Below the pieces are notes generated by a model. It worked only from the letters and a program-made list of their open reading frames with translations. It made no database searches and was not told where the DNA came from. 60,327 bases of DNA from an uncultured Veillonella sp. (GTDB taxonomy: Bacteria > Bacillota > Negativicutes > Veillonellales > Veillonellaceae): the NCBI RefSeq assembly GCF_937981445.1, contig NZ_CALJON010000058.1, positions 1 through 60,327 on the forward strand, in the 5' to 3' direction. The first letter of the stretch is position 1, and each line of letters opens with the position of its first letter. Both the position numbers and the translations under genes were made by a program. This document shows positions 42,076 through 51,658 of the stretch, one piece after another.

Positions 42076-44454
42076 TTATTTCAAATAGACGATTGTAGCC
42101 CCCGCACCACCTTCGTCATAGCCGGCAATTTCAAAGCGACTAATATGAGGCAAATGTTTTAAATACTGATGAATACCAGCCCGTAATGCGCCTGTGCCTT
42201 TCCCATGAACGATACGCACTGGAGAAATACCAGCCATTAAGGCTTGATCAATAAAATGCCCTACATTTTGATTAGCTTCATCCACTGTTTGGCCAATTAC
42301 ATTGAGCTCTGTAGTGGCATGTTTTTGGCGCTCTACAGCAGATCCTCCTGCCCGTTTGCGTGGCTTAGGCTGTACAGCTTCTTGTTTACGTTTTAACTGA
42401 TTTACTTCTTCTCGACTCGCGAGAGCTAAATCAGTAACCTTTACATTCGCTGTCAAGCCATTAACTTCCACTTGAATGCGCTTTCCTTGAATGGACGCAA
42501 TCGTGCCTGTCGCATTGAGACTCGTAACAAAGATGGGTTGCCCTGCCTTTAAGTCGTCTAATTTTACGGCTTCGCGCTTTTCAAATTCAATCTCTGGCAC
42601 GGCCACACCGGAAATATTCTTACGGGCCTTACTAATGGCTTCTTGGCGTTTATCTTTATTTGTTTCAGAGAACTGATTTTTAAGTTGTTTAATAATCTGT
42701 TCCCCTTCCACGCGAAGAGACTGCTTCATACTTTGCGCCTCTTCTTGGGCTTTAGTTAAAATCTGCTTACGGCGATCATTAATCTTCTTCTTTTCTCGCT
42801 CCACATAGGTGCGTGCACGCCGTGCTTCTTCCAATTCTTTTTTAAGCTTTCTTTCCCTCTCTTGATTTCTACGAAGTTGCTCATTAAGATCACTAAGCAC
42901 TTCTTCCATATCCTGATTGGCAGCCCCTTCGCGTTGCGTCTTAGCATAATCAATCACTTCACGCGGCAAGCCTAAGCGAGCGGCAATACTAAAGGCATGG
43001 CTACTACCAGCCACCCCAATATGCAAGCGATATGTAGGACGCAAGGTGCGTTCGTCAAATTCTACATGACCATTTTCAATACCTTCTGTATGGTAGGCAT
43101 AATTTTTTAGTTCATTATAATGGGTACTCACCATCATTAAAGGGCCGCGCTTGCGGAAGTATTCTAAAATTGCAACAGCCAAAGCACTTCCTTCTTCTGG
43201 GTCAGTACCTGAACCTAATTCATCGAGCAATACTAAATCCTTAGGACCAGCTACTTTTAAAATATGTACTACCTGTGTCATATGAGCCGAAAATGTACTA
43301 AGGCTAGCTTCAATACTTTGTTCATCACCAATGTCTGCATAAATCGTGTTAAAAATCGGTAAGATAGAACCTGTATCAGCGGGAATGCAAAGGCCTGCTT
43401 GATTCATCAAACTAAGTAAGCCTAACGTCTTCATAGCGACAGTTTTACCACCCGTATTAGAGCCGGTAATTAAAAGTATTTTGTACTCTTTCCCTAAAAT
43501 GATGGTAGTAGGTACCACCACATTAGGAGGAATCAAAGGATGACGGGCATTGAGTAATTTTACCTCTCTACCACCAGATAATTCAGCTGGCTGCGCTTTC
43601 ATCTTCATCGCTAAAGATGCTTTACCGTACACAAATTCTACATGTGATACCCGTTCACACGCATCCATTAAGGAATTGCTATCCTTGCGCACAGCTAAAG
43701 ACAATTCTTTATAAATGCGCCGCACTTCTTCCTCTTCAGCCATCATAGCTTCTTGCAAATCATTGTTAAGATTAACTAGTCGCATTGGTTCTATATATAA
43801 TGTAGCCCCTGTAGAGGACCGATCATGTATGAGGCCTTCAAAGGCATAGCGATATTCTTGTTTTACAGGAATTACGTAACGATTATTACGCTGCGTTACT
43901 AACGTTTCTTGGAAATATTTCTGATTATCTGGATCATGTAAAATGCTTTGAATATCATTTTTAATGCGATCCTTTGTACGACCAATAGTTGCCCTTAAAT
44001 TTTGCAGTTTAGGCGATGCGGAATCTAATAAATTTCCCTTTTTGTCAAATACACGCTCAAACTTTCGTTCTAAACCATCATGACGAGGCATATCTTGAAT
44101 CCAAAGAGATAACAATGGATAGGTGGCATACTTAGTAGTAAAGAACTGATACATCCGTTTATACGCACCTATAGTGGTATAAATATCCCATAATTCATCA
44201 TGGGTAAGCACAATCTCTTTACGGCTTTTTGAACAAGCATCTCTAATATCTCGAGTACCACCTAAAGGTTGTTCAATTTCCTGTTGCCAAGACCGCAAGG
44301 CCTCTACAGTTTCATCTAATGCTGTTTTTATGTCTACACCATTTGTTAGAGGCTCTAGCTCCATAGCTAATTCCTTGGCAATCTTAGACGAGCAATGTTC
44401 TGCTAAGCGTTCACGAATGACAAAGAAATCTAACAATTGTAAACTATTATTCAT
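42076..44454 (-). CDS. mutS2: Endonuclease MutS2
   Basis: 792 aa. No mismatch-recognition domain; core and clamp helices, Walker A GSNTGGKTVAMKTL, Walker B VLLDELGSGTDPEEG, STHYNELK, a long charged coiled coil (about 510-620), a KOW-like segment and a C-terminal Smr domain (LNVIGQTVDEANQNVGHFID, RIVHGKGTGALR). In Firmicutes it suppresses homologous recombination or splits collided ribosomes. AAGGAGGA precedes the ATG. It is first of a mutS2, PBP1A, tyrS run. Confidence 0.95.
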   Translation of the reverse strand: MNNSLQLLDFFVIRERLAEHCSSKIAKELAMELEPLTNGVDIKTALDETVEALRSWQQEIEQPLGGTRDIRDACSKSRKEIVLTHDELWDIYTTIGAYKRMYQFFTTKYATYPLLSLWIQDMPRHDGLERKFERVFDKKGNLLDSASPKLQNLRATIGRTKDRIKNDIQSILHDPDNQKYFQETLVTQRNNRYVIPVKQEYRYAFEGLIHDRSSTGATLYIEPMRLVNLNNDLQEAMMAEEEEVRRIYKELSLAVRKDSNSLMDACERVSHVEFVYGKASLAMKMKAQPAELSGGREVKLLNARHPLIPPNVVVPTTIILGKEYKILLITGSNTGGKTVAMKTLGLLSLMNQAGLCIPADTGSILPIFNTIYADIGDEQSIEASLSTFSAHMTQVVHILKVAGPKDLVLLDELGSGTDPEEGSALAVAILEYFRKRGPLMMVSTHYNELKNYAYHTEGIENGHVEFDERTLRPTYRLHIGVAGSSHAFSIAARLGLPREVIDYAKTQREGAANQDMEEVLSDLNEQLRRNQERERKLKKELEEARRARTYVEREKKKINDRRKQILTKAQEEAQSMKQSLRVEGEQIIKQLKNQFSETNKDKRQEAISKARKNISGVAVPEIEFEKREAVKLDDLKAGQPIFVTSLNATGTIASIQGKRIQVEVNGLTANVKVTDLALASREEVNQLKRKQEAVQPKPRKRAGGSAVERQKHATTELNVIGQTVDEANQNVGHFIDQALMAGISPVRIVHGKGTGALRAGIHQYLKHLPHISRFEIAGYDEGGAGATIVYLK

Positions 44455-44566
44455 ATATTAAAATATTCCTCCTTATATAATTACTATCTGTAACATACCC
44501 TATATACTCGCTACCACTCATTATCTATGATTCTACAACACAGGGTATAGCATCAATTTTATAAAA

Positions 44567-46954
44567 CTAGAAAATACCTTTAAAATAATGACCTCTAGTT
44601 ACTGGTAATTCTTCATGCTTTGGTGGCACAGGTACAGTGCCTTGTAAAATACCCACATAGTTATGTAAAGTCTCGCGTATCCAAGCTTTGCTTTGCTGAC
44701 GCCCATCAATACGCCAATACGCCATATTATGTCGTTTAAGCTCCGGAATATAGGCTCTCATGTCTAGCATACGGCTATTCATAATATGCATGCGACAATA
44801 CGGGTCTGTACGAATAGGGAATTCTTCGCCAAAACGATCTCGTAAGGCATAGCCATTTTTCAAACAAGGAGCCGGACAATTTGCTTTACAACCTGTGCCA
44901 GCAAAACTACTAATAGCACAATACTCTGTAATCATAAGCTCGGTTAAACCATGAACAATACATTCCACAGGAATTGGCGAATTCGTAGCAATTTTACCAA
45001 TCTGCTTGAGCGTGAGCTCCTGTGATAAAGTCACTTCCCGTAGGCCTAGTGCTGCCACTTGCTGCACCGCTTCAGAGTTAAAAAGTTGCAAACTGCTTTC
45101 TCCTTCTACAGTTCCTTCATAACCGAGTTCAGTAAGCCATTCCAAAGCCCCTAAAAAATGAATCCCTATCGCATCGGGCTGCGCTGTCACAATATGGTCT
45201 AAAGTCGCCTTATACTGCGCTGCTTCATTCTCTTTTACAACGCGGGGTGTACTTAAAGTACATGGTACGCCCTTCGCTCTACATAAATCAACTACCTCTT
45301 TATATATAGATGGCTCATAAGGCTTACGACTTAAGCGATCGCCGCCAAAGATGATCTTCTGTGCACCGCCAGCTAAGGCTGCTTCCACTTGCCAGAGCTC
45401 ATCTAATTGAATCGACATCCGCGGGCCTTCATACGCGACCGTACGCAGAGATATATGTCCTGCAGACTTTGGCGTTTCTCCATCTCCTAAACTTACCTGC
45501 TGGCCTTTGAGCCCCATAGTGTGTGATGGACTATTTAGCACCATCGGATGTGCTCCTACATAGGTATGAATGGCGCCAGTAATAGTCTGTAATATATTGT
45601 GTAACACCGCTTCATGACGTTTCAATAAATGCTGCTCTAAAGCCCTTACAGCATCTCGGCGCATTTGATTTAACACACTGGACGGCCACATAAAAGCACC
45701 TTCAGGGATGTACAAGGACTCTAAATGAAACACGGTTGTACCTAAGCGTCCCAACTGTTCTTCAATCTTCTCTTTACTAGTAGCTTTTTTCTTTGCTAAT
45801 TGTAGTTCATAGTCCACGGCTGGCACAGTAACGGTAATCACATCAGTTTCAAAGGGCATTTCATAAAGACGTTTATCGCTGTTAACGGTATCCTCTACAT
45901 CAACCATGCAGGTCAAAGTGGGCACAGAACCTTCACTACCATCTAAGTACATTTGAACTTTATATTTACGTGAAAAATCTTGTAAATTATCCCATACTGG
46001 GGTTTTAGGTCCCCCTTCACTAGGACCAATTCGTTTGCCCCGATTGCCTGGTGCTACCGCCGTAATCATATTACGACTCACCGTGTCGTCCAATAAATCT
46101 GTAGAAAAACCACGATTAAATCCAGCCTTCAAATGCTCTTGATCACCGGCTACAGTCTTACCAGCGCGATCAATAATTTGACGATAGGTACCAATGACTT
46201 CTTTAACATAGGAGGCTTTTTTCATACGACCTTCTACTTTAAAAGATGCCACCCCAGCCGCAATGAGCTCTTCCATATGTTCACTGTAATTTAAATCTTT
46301 AGGGCTCATAATATATGTTTCATCAGGAGCATTCACTACTTCTTTGCCATCGCGCAATAGTTCATAAGGCAAACGACAAGGCTGGGCACAAGCCCCTCGA
46401 TTGCCACTGCGTCCCCCAATAAAGCTACTCATAAGGCATTGCCCGGAATAGCATACACAAAGGGCTCCATGAACGAAAACTTCGATTTCAGCTTCTGCAT
46501 GTTTACAAATATATTCAATTTCTTTAAGGCTCATTTCACGCGCCAATACAACGCGCGTAAAGCCCATGCGTTCCAAAAACTTAACAGTGCCCAAATTAGT
46601 CGCTGTTAGCTGGGTGCTACCATGTAAGTGTAATTTTGGTGCCACTTGCTTAGCCAAGCGTGCCACGGCTAAATCTTGCACAATAATAGCATCTACACCG
46701 ATAGCTTCTAACTCTTTTAAATACGCCGTTAAGTCCTTTAACTCTGCATCACCAATTAATATATTCACCGTAACAAATACGGAAACACCTAATACATGAG
46801 CTAGATTGACGGCTTCACGCAAATTATCTATATCAAAATTAGCAGCGCTAGCCCGTGCATTAAAGGATTTACCACCTAAATAAATGGCGTCCGCACCAGC
46901 TTCAAGAGCTGCCATAAAATTTTCTGCTGTACCTGCAGGTGCTAATAACTCCAT
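44567..46954 (-). CDS. U32-family peptidase-like protein (RlhA/YhbU-type, double U32)
   Basis: 795 aa. Starts MELLAPAGTAENFMAALEAG, carries the U32 signature EIEVFVHGALCVCYSGQCLM with SFIGGRSGNRGACAQPC, and a second, degenerate copy near the C-terminus (VECIVHGLTELMITEYC, GTGCKANCPAPC). The long two-copy form with a middle domain is like RlhA, which hydroxylates a 23S rRNA cytidine with prephenate-derived chemistry; the old name is collagenase-like peptidase. The cysteines look like an iron-sulfur or metal site. AAGGAGGGG lies before ATG 46954. A promoter and terminator-like hairpin lie in its leader. Confidence 0.88.
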   Translation of the reverse strand: MELLAPAGTAENFMAALEAGADAIYLGGKSFNARASAANFDIDNLREAVNLAHVLGVSVFVTVNILIGDAELKDLTAYLKELEAIGVDAIIVQDLAVARLAKQVAPKLHLHGSTQLTATNLGTVKFLERMGFTRVVLAREMSLKEIEYICKHAEAEIEVFVHGALCVCYSGQCLMSSFIGGRSGNRGACAQPCRLPYELLRDGKEVVNAPDETYIMSPKDLNYSEHMEELIAAGVASFKVEGRMKKASYVKEVIGTYRQIIDRAGKTVAGDQEHLKAGFNRGFSTDLLDDTVSRNMITAVAPGNRGKRIGPSEGGPKTPVWDNLQDFSRKYKVQMYLDGSEGSVPTLTCMVDVEDTVNSDKRLYEMPFETDVITVTVPAVDYELQLAKKKATSKEKIEEQLGRLGTTVFHLESLYIPEGAFMWPSSVLNQMRRDAVRALEQHLLKRHEAVLHNILQTITGAIHTYVGAHPMVLNSPSHTMGLKGQQVSLGDGETPKSAGHISLRTVAYEGPRMSIQLDELWQVEAALAGGAQKIIFGGDRLSRKPYEPSIYKEVVDLCRAKGVPCTLSTPRVVKENEAAQYKATLDHIVTAQPDAIGIHFLGALEWLTELGYEGTVEGESSLQLFNSEAVQQVAALGLREVTLSQELTLKQIGKIATNSPIPVECIVHGLTELMITEYCAISSFAGTGCKANCPAPCLKNGYALRDRFGEEFPIRTDPYCRMHIMNSRMLDMRAYIPELKRHNMAYWRIDGRQQSKAWIRETLHNYVGILQGTVPVPPKHEELPVTRGHYFKGIF

Positions 46955-46993
46955 AGCCCCTCCTTAAGGGTAATTTATACATTATAGTTAAAA

Positions 46994-47057
46994 AAAGGAC
47001 AAAGAAATAACTATCTCTTTATCCTTTAAGACTGATTACAAATATATAATTATTATA
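46994..47057 (-). promoter_or_regulatory. U32 gene promoter and leader attenuator candidate
   Basis: On the minus strand TGTTATAAT (extended -10, 47057-47052 for TATAAT) implies a start near 47045. The ensuing 90-nt leader contains AAAGGA-N-AAAGA paired with TCTTT-N-TCCTTT (46994-47027) followed by seven T, a complete intrinsic terminator 40 bp before the U32 ATG. Confidence 0.5.
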
Positions 47058-47224
47058 ACACATTTTATAGCACATTACATTAAGCAACACTATGACATTA
47101 TATTCTATAACACCACTGTATTATATACTGCAATAGGAGCCAATGTACTGCAACACCACAACAATATTCATCGATAACATTGCACATTATCTGCCTATAC
47201 CCATGCCACATGATGTGACACTAC

Positions 47225-47260
47225 AAAAAGACTGCAGGTCCAAAGCCTACAGTCTTTTTT
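47225..47260 (-). terminator. Terminator of pheST
   Basis: AAAAAGACTG.../CAGTCTTTTTT stem with inner AGG/CCT and T tail on the minus strand, about 60 bp behind pheT. The 47,058-47,224 interval contains AT-rich drifted sequence only. Confidence 0.9.
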
Positions 47261-47317
47261 ATAATGTAGCGTATTTTTTAATAGATTAACTCAACAGCAT
47301 GACTTATAAAATTATGA

Positions 47318-49762
47318 TTAACGAAGCTTGCAACCGATTTCATTAAGCGCTGCCAAGATATCATTAATAGCTGGCTCAATGTCTTCGTCAGTCAATGTAC
47401 CTTCATTACTACGGAAGGATAAATTGTACGCTAAGCTGCGGAAACCTGCTTCAATATGTTCCCCTTCATACACATCAAATACAAAGGCACGCTCTAAGAA
47501 TTGACCACCTTTTTCATAAATGATTTGACCAATTGTTTCAGAGGAGATTGTATTTGGAGCCACAATGGCAAGGTCGCGGCTTGTGCCAGGGAATTTACTA
47601 ATGCCTGCATATTGTAAATGACCGCGATGTAAGGATAAAATAGCCGTTACATCAATTTCAAAGGCATACACTTTGCCAGACAAGTCATAATTTTTAATAA
47701 CTTGTGGATGAAGTTCACCTAATGTAGCAATTACTTTACCATCCACTACATATTGTGCACTTACGCCAGGATGATAATATGGCTCGGATGTAGTTTCAAT
47801 TGTCGCCTCAATGCGCAAAGCATTTAATACAGACTCAATCACACCTTTTACATCATAGAAATCTGTATTGCGTTGTGCTTCGCTCCACTGCATATCATTC
47901 ACTTTGCCCATCATAAGACCACAAGCAGCTTGTTTAATTACAGGAAGCTCTGTAATAGGCAAGCTCTTTGGATGATACGTAGCCGCTGTTTCAAATAACC
48001 ATAGATCATGATTTTTTTGAGCCACATTGCGCACAGCCGCCTCTAACATACTAGGAAGTAAGGACGTACGCATTACCGGGAATTCTTCAGTAATAGGGTT
48101 CAAAATAGGCACTGCTTCATAGCGTGTATCAGACTCTGGTAACAATAGTTTTTTCAAACTATCAGGATGCATAAAGCTAAATGTGATAATTTCGCTTAAC
48201 CCATGACTAACGAAAGTACGGCGAAGAGCTTTAACAATTTGCTTTTCTTCGCTAATCGTACCACTTGTTAAATTAGCCCAAGGTGTAGTAGACGGAATAT
48301 TATCATAGCCATAAATACGGGCCACTTCTTCAGCAATATCAGGCATTACACTTACATCATTGCGCCAAGATGGTACATCAACTGTAATCATTTCACCCTC
48401 TTTGTGCCAACCGAAGGATAGAGTCTTTAAAATCTCTTCCATCCGTGCTTCCTCAATATGAGTGCCTAAATAGCTATTAATAGCCGCTGCAGTAAAGCTT
48501 ACTGTGCGACTTTGCGCCTTCACAGGATATACATCAACAACGCCTGTATGGATTTCTACTGCTTCATCTAAGTCTTTTAAAAGCTGTGCCGCACGATCTA
48601 GGGCTTTAGCGGTATACTCCACATTAATACCACGTTCAAAACGGCCAGATGCTTCACTGCGCATTCCTAAAGCGCGAGCTGTGCGACGAATCGATGCAGG
48701 CTTAAATACAGCAGCTTCTAAAGCTACAGTAGTTGTTTTATTAGATACTTCTGTATCAAAACCACCCATAACACCAGCCACGCCAACAGGGCGCTTAGCA
48801 TCAGCGATGACAATCATACCTTCACTAAGTTCACGATCTGTACCATCAAGAGTTTTAATAGTTTCCCCTGCCTTAGCAGCTCGCGCTGTTAAGCTCTGAC
48901 CTTCTAGTTCATCAAAGTCATACGCATGCATAGGTTGACCATATTCGAGCATTACATAATTCGTTACGTCTACTACATTATTGATAAGGCGAATGCCACA
49001 ATTACGAAGGCGATTTTGTAACCACAATGGGCTTGGTTTTACTGTTACATTGGATACTACACGGCCCATAAAGCGTTGACAAAGTTCACTATCTTCAATT
49101 TGAATGGATAATTCACTTGCCACATCAGCCCCTGTTTCAGCCACTGTAATAGTTGGCTCTTTTGCTTCATTGCCAGTCATAACGGCAAATTCACGGCTCA
49201 GACCAATCATAGAGAAACAGTCTGCACGATTTGGTGTAAGTTCAAATTCATATACTGTATCAGCAAGCATTAAAGCATCGCGAATATCCATACCAATTGG
49301 TGTACCTTCTGGCAAAATGTAAATGCCTTCAGCTTCACCAGGTAACACTAAATCTTTAGACACGCCCAACTCAGCCACAGAGCAGAACATCCCTTCAGAC
49401 ACTTCACCGCGAAGTTTACCTTTTTTAATTTCCGTACCATCAGCTAAGCGAGATTTATGATACGCCACCGGTACCACTTGCCCTACGGCTACATTCGTAG
49501 CAGCGGTTACGATTTGTTTCGTAATCTCTTCCCCGGTTTTATCATCTAAACAAGCCACTTGGCACACTTGTAATTTATCAGCATCTGGGTGCTTAGTAAT
49601 TTCTACAATTTTACCTGTAAAAATTTTCTTCAACCCTTGGTCCATAGAAATCACATCTTCTACAGGAATGCCTGCTTGTGTCAAAATATCTGCCAATTCC
49701 TGAGCAGGCTTAGTTGTATCTACAGGCACATAGTCCTTCATCCATGTTAAACTAGCTTTCAT
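47318..49762 (-). CDS. pheT: Phenylalanine--tRNA ligase beta subunit
   Basis: 814 aa. N-terminal EMAP-like tRNA-binding domain (about 40-150, FTGKIVEITKHPDADKLQVC), B3/B4 editing domain (FELTPNRADCFSMIGLSREF, RRTARALGMRSEASGRFERG), B5 domain, catalytic-like core (PSMLEAAVRNVAQK) and C-terminal anticodon-binding FDX-ACB domain (ISKFPGTSRDLAIV). It pairs with PheS as an alpha2-beta2 enzyme. AGGAGG precedes the ATG, 12 bp behind pheS. Confidence 0.96.
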   Translation of the reverse strand: MKASLTWMKDYVPVDTTKPAQELADILTQAGIPVEDVISMDQGLKKIFTGKIVEITKHPDADKLQVCQVACLDDKTGEEITKQIVTAATNVAVGQVVPVAYHKSRLADGTEIKKGKLRGEVSEGMFCSVAELGVSKDLVLPGEAEGIYILPEGTPIGMDIRDALMLADTVYEFELTPNRADCFSMIGLSREFAVMTGNEAKEPTITVAETGADVASELSIQIEDSELCQRFMGRVVSNVTVKPSPLWLQNRLRNCGIRLINNVVDVTNYVMLEYGQPMHAYDFDELEGQSLTARAAKAGETIKTLDGTDRELSEGMIVIADAKRPVGVAGVMGGFDTEVSNKTTTVALEAAVFKPASIRRTARALGMRSEASGRFERGINVEYTAKALDRAAQLLKDLDEAVEIHTGVVDVYPVKAQSRTVSFTAAAINSYLGTHIEEARMEEILKTLSFGWHKEGEMITVDVPSWRNDVSVMPDIAEEVARIYGYDNIPSTTPWANLTSGTISEEKQIVKALRRTFVSHGLSEIITFSFMHPDSLKKLLLPESDTRYEAVPILNPITEEFPVMRTSLLPSMLEAAVRNVAQKNHDLWLFETAATYHPKSLPITELPVIKQAACGLMMGKVNDMQWSEAQRNTDFYDVKGVIESVLNALRIEATIETTSEPYYHPGVSAQYVVDGKVIATLGELHPQVIKNYDLSGKVYAFEIDVTAILSLHRGHLQYAGISKFPGTSRDLAIVAPNTISSETIGQIIYEKGGQFLERAFVFDVYEGEHIEAGFRSLAYNLSFRSNEGTLTDEDIEPAINDILAALNEIGCKLR

Positions 49763-49774
49763 CCTTACTACCTC

Positions 49775-50803
49775 CTAAAACTGCTTCAAGAAACGAACAT
49801 CATCTTCATAGAACAAGCGTAAATCGCCAATTCCATATAAGAGCATGGCAATACGTTCTACACCCATACCAAAGGCAAAGCCTTGCACTTCATTAGGATC
49901 ATAGCCATTAATGCGAAGTACTTCAGGATGCACCATACCGCAGCCTAAAATTTCAAGCCAACCTGTATGAGAGCATACGCGGCAGCCTTCACCATGACAC
50001 ATGCAGCAAGAAATATCTACTTCTGCACTAGGTTCTGTGAATGGGAAAAAGCTAGTACGGAAGCGCACTTTTGTTTCTTCGCCAAACATGTGACGCAAGA
50101 AGATTTCAAGCGTCCCTTTTAAATCTGCAAAGGTAATGCCTTTATCTACAACAAGACCTTCTACTTGATGGAACACTGGTGAATGGGTAGCATCATAGTC
50201 CCAACGATATACTTTACCTGGTGCAATCATGCGCACTGGGCTATTTGGTTCTTGGCTTTGAAGCGTACGTGCCTGTACTGGCGATGTATGAGTACGAAGT
50301 AAAATATTTTCTGTTATATAAAATGAGTCCTGCATATCTCGTGCTGGATGGTCAGCAGGTAAATTCAAACATTCAAAATTGAAATGGTCACTTTCGATTT
50401 CTGGCCCTTCTGCTACAGTGTAGCCCATTTTCATAAAGAAGGATTCAATCATTTCATTAACAGCTGTCAAAGGATGTACGTGCCCTTCACGAGTCGCACG
50501 ACCTGGCAAGGTAATGTCAATTTTTTCAGCACTTAATTTAGCGGCTAATACTTCAGCTTCTAACTTTTGTTGCACATCATCAATCATAGCTTCTAGCTCT
50601 TGACGCACTGTATTTACAAGAGCCCCCATGCGCGGACGCTCTTCAGCTGCCAATTTACCAAGGCCTTTTAATAATGCTGTTAATTCCCCTTTTTTACCTA
50701 AATACTTAACTCTTGCTTCTTGCAATTTTGGCAATGCATCCGCATGATTAATCAACGACGCGGCTTGCTCTTTCAATGCCTTTAAAGTTTCTTCCATGCC
50801 CAT
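49775..50803 (-). CDS. pheS: Phenylalanine--tRNA ligase alpha subunit
   Basis: 342 aa. N-terminal coiled coil, TLPGRATREGHVHPLT, LRTHTSPVQ, VYRWDYDATHSPVFHQVEG, RTSFFPFTEPSAEVD and the class II motif 3 GFAFGMGVERIAMLLYGIGD. Contains a CCMCHGEGCRVC cysteine cluster typical of this subunit. Start ATG 50803 with AGGAGG 5 nt upstream, which itself follows the T-box terminator's T run. Controlled by tRNA-Phe charging through the T-box. Confidence 0.96.
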   Translation of the reverse strand: MGMEETLKALKEQAASLINHADALPKLQEARVKYLGKKGELTALLKGLGKLAAEERPRMGALVNTVRQELEAMIDDVQQKLEAEVLAAKLSAEKIDITLPGRATREGHVHPLTAVNEMIESFFMKMGYTVAEGPEIESDHFNFECLNLPADHPARDMQDSFYITENILLRTHTSPVQARTLQSQEPNSPVRMIAPGKVYRWDYDATHSPVFHQVEGLVVDKGITFADLKGTLEIFLRHMFGEETKVRFRTSFFPFTEPSAEVDISCCMCHGEGCRVCSHTGWLEILGCGMVHPEVLRINGYDPNEVQGFAFGMGVERIAMLLYGIGDLRLFYEDDVRFLKQF

Positions 50804-50811
50804 ATTAGCCT

Positions 50812-51133
50812 CCTAAAAAAATAAACCTCCACCCCTGGCAAGGGGCGAAGGTTATATAAACTCGCGGTACCACCCTAATTAGTACTCAAAAGCCTTAACG
50901 CGGCCTCACGATGAATCTACTCTTAGTTCAATCCATGGCTCCAAAAGGAAGGGCTCTTTCTAGTTGATTTATAAAGCTCACACCAATACTTTACTCTCTG
51001 AAAAATCACGTCTAGAACGCCAATTTTGTCATCGCCTTTACTTGGCATATTCAGTTTAGATGTTCTAGTATGAACTTCTGACCAGGGATGAATGCCCTAA
51101 TAAACCGGAATAACCAAGTGTGTTATTAATATA
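50812..51133 (-). ncRNA. T-box leader of pheST
   Basis: The T-box core GGGTGGTACCGCG (minus strand, 50875-50863) is followed by a terminator AACCTTCGCCCCT/AGGGGTGGAGGTT (50853-50824) and TTTATTTTTTT. Upstream a stem closes with CTAGAAC/GTTCTAG, and a GATGAC element is present, as in stem I. Uncharged tRNA would pair with the T-box to favour the antiterminator. A TTC (Phe) specifier is expected, but I could not place it with certainty. Confidence 0.93.
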
Positions 51134-51139
51134 TGAGTT

Positions 51140-51169
51140 AGTATACCAAAGTTATTAGGCCCTTGTCAA
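51140..51169 (-). promoter_or_regulatory. Promoter of the pheST leader
   Basis: On the minus strand TTGACA (51169-51164), 18 bp, TATACT (51145-51140), transcription start near 51133. It gives a 330-nt leader. Confidence 0.8.
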
Positions 51170-51198
51170 AAGCTCTAGGCCATGACCTAACGTCTTTC

Positions 51199-51645
51199 TT
51201 ACAAATGCCAAGGTAAGTCTGGTAGTTTATGCTCTCCAATAGCATAGAAAGTACCAGTCCCCATATAGACTAATTCACCTACAGAGTCATAAATGCGGCT
51301 AGTAGCTACTAAGGTATTCTTTCCATTATGCTCTACATTACCAACGCCACGTAATACTTCTCCGGCTCTACAGCTTTTGATGAAATTACCTTTAATTTCC
51401 ATGGTAACCACTTGACGCCCCAAAGTAAAACAAGAAACGCCCATCAAAATATCAGAAAAGGTCATGTATACGCCACCTTGCACGGCGCCATGAAAATTCA
51501 TATGACGAATCACATCGGTAGTAAAGGTCATTTCTAGATGTCCTGGCTTGCCGCTGGTAACAACATAATCTTTTGACCATTCAAATGTATTAGATTCACG
51601 AATGGAGTTAAAATAATCTACTAATGTTCTAATATTCTGTTCCAT
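51199..51645 (-). CDS. PaaI-type hotdog thioesterase
   Basis: 148 aa from ATG 51645 (GAGG 7 nt upstream); upstream in-frame Mets overlap the permease gene and lack a site. The hotdog pattern is clear: MNFHGAVQGGVYMTFSDILM with the HG-x-x-x-GG core, then VTMEIKGNFIKSCRAGEVL and LVATSRIYDSVGELV. It likely hydrolyses an acyl-CoA. It lies 13 bp behind the MacB-type permease, possibly by chance of operon order. Confidence 0.88.
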   Translation of the reverse strand: MEQNIRTLVDYFNSIRESNTFEWSKDYVVTSGKPGHLEMTFTTDVIRHMNFHGAVQGGVYMTFSDILMGVSCFTLGRQVVTMEIKGNFIKSCRAGEVLRGVGNVEHNGKNTLVATSRIYDSVGELVYMGTGTFYAIGEHKLPDLPWHL

Positions 51646-51658
51646 AAACAACCTCGTA

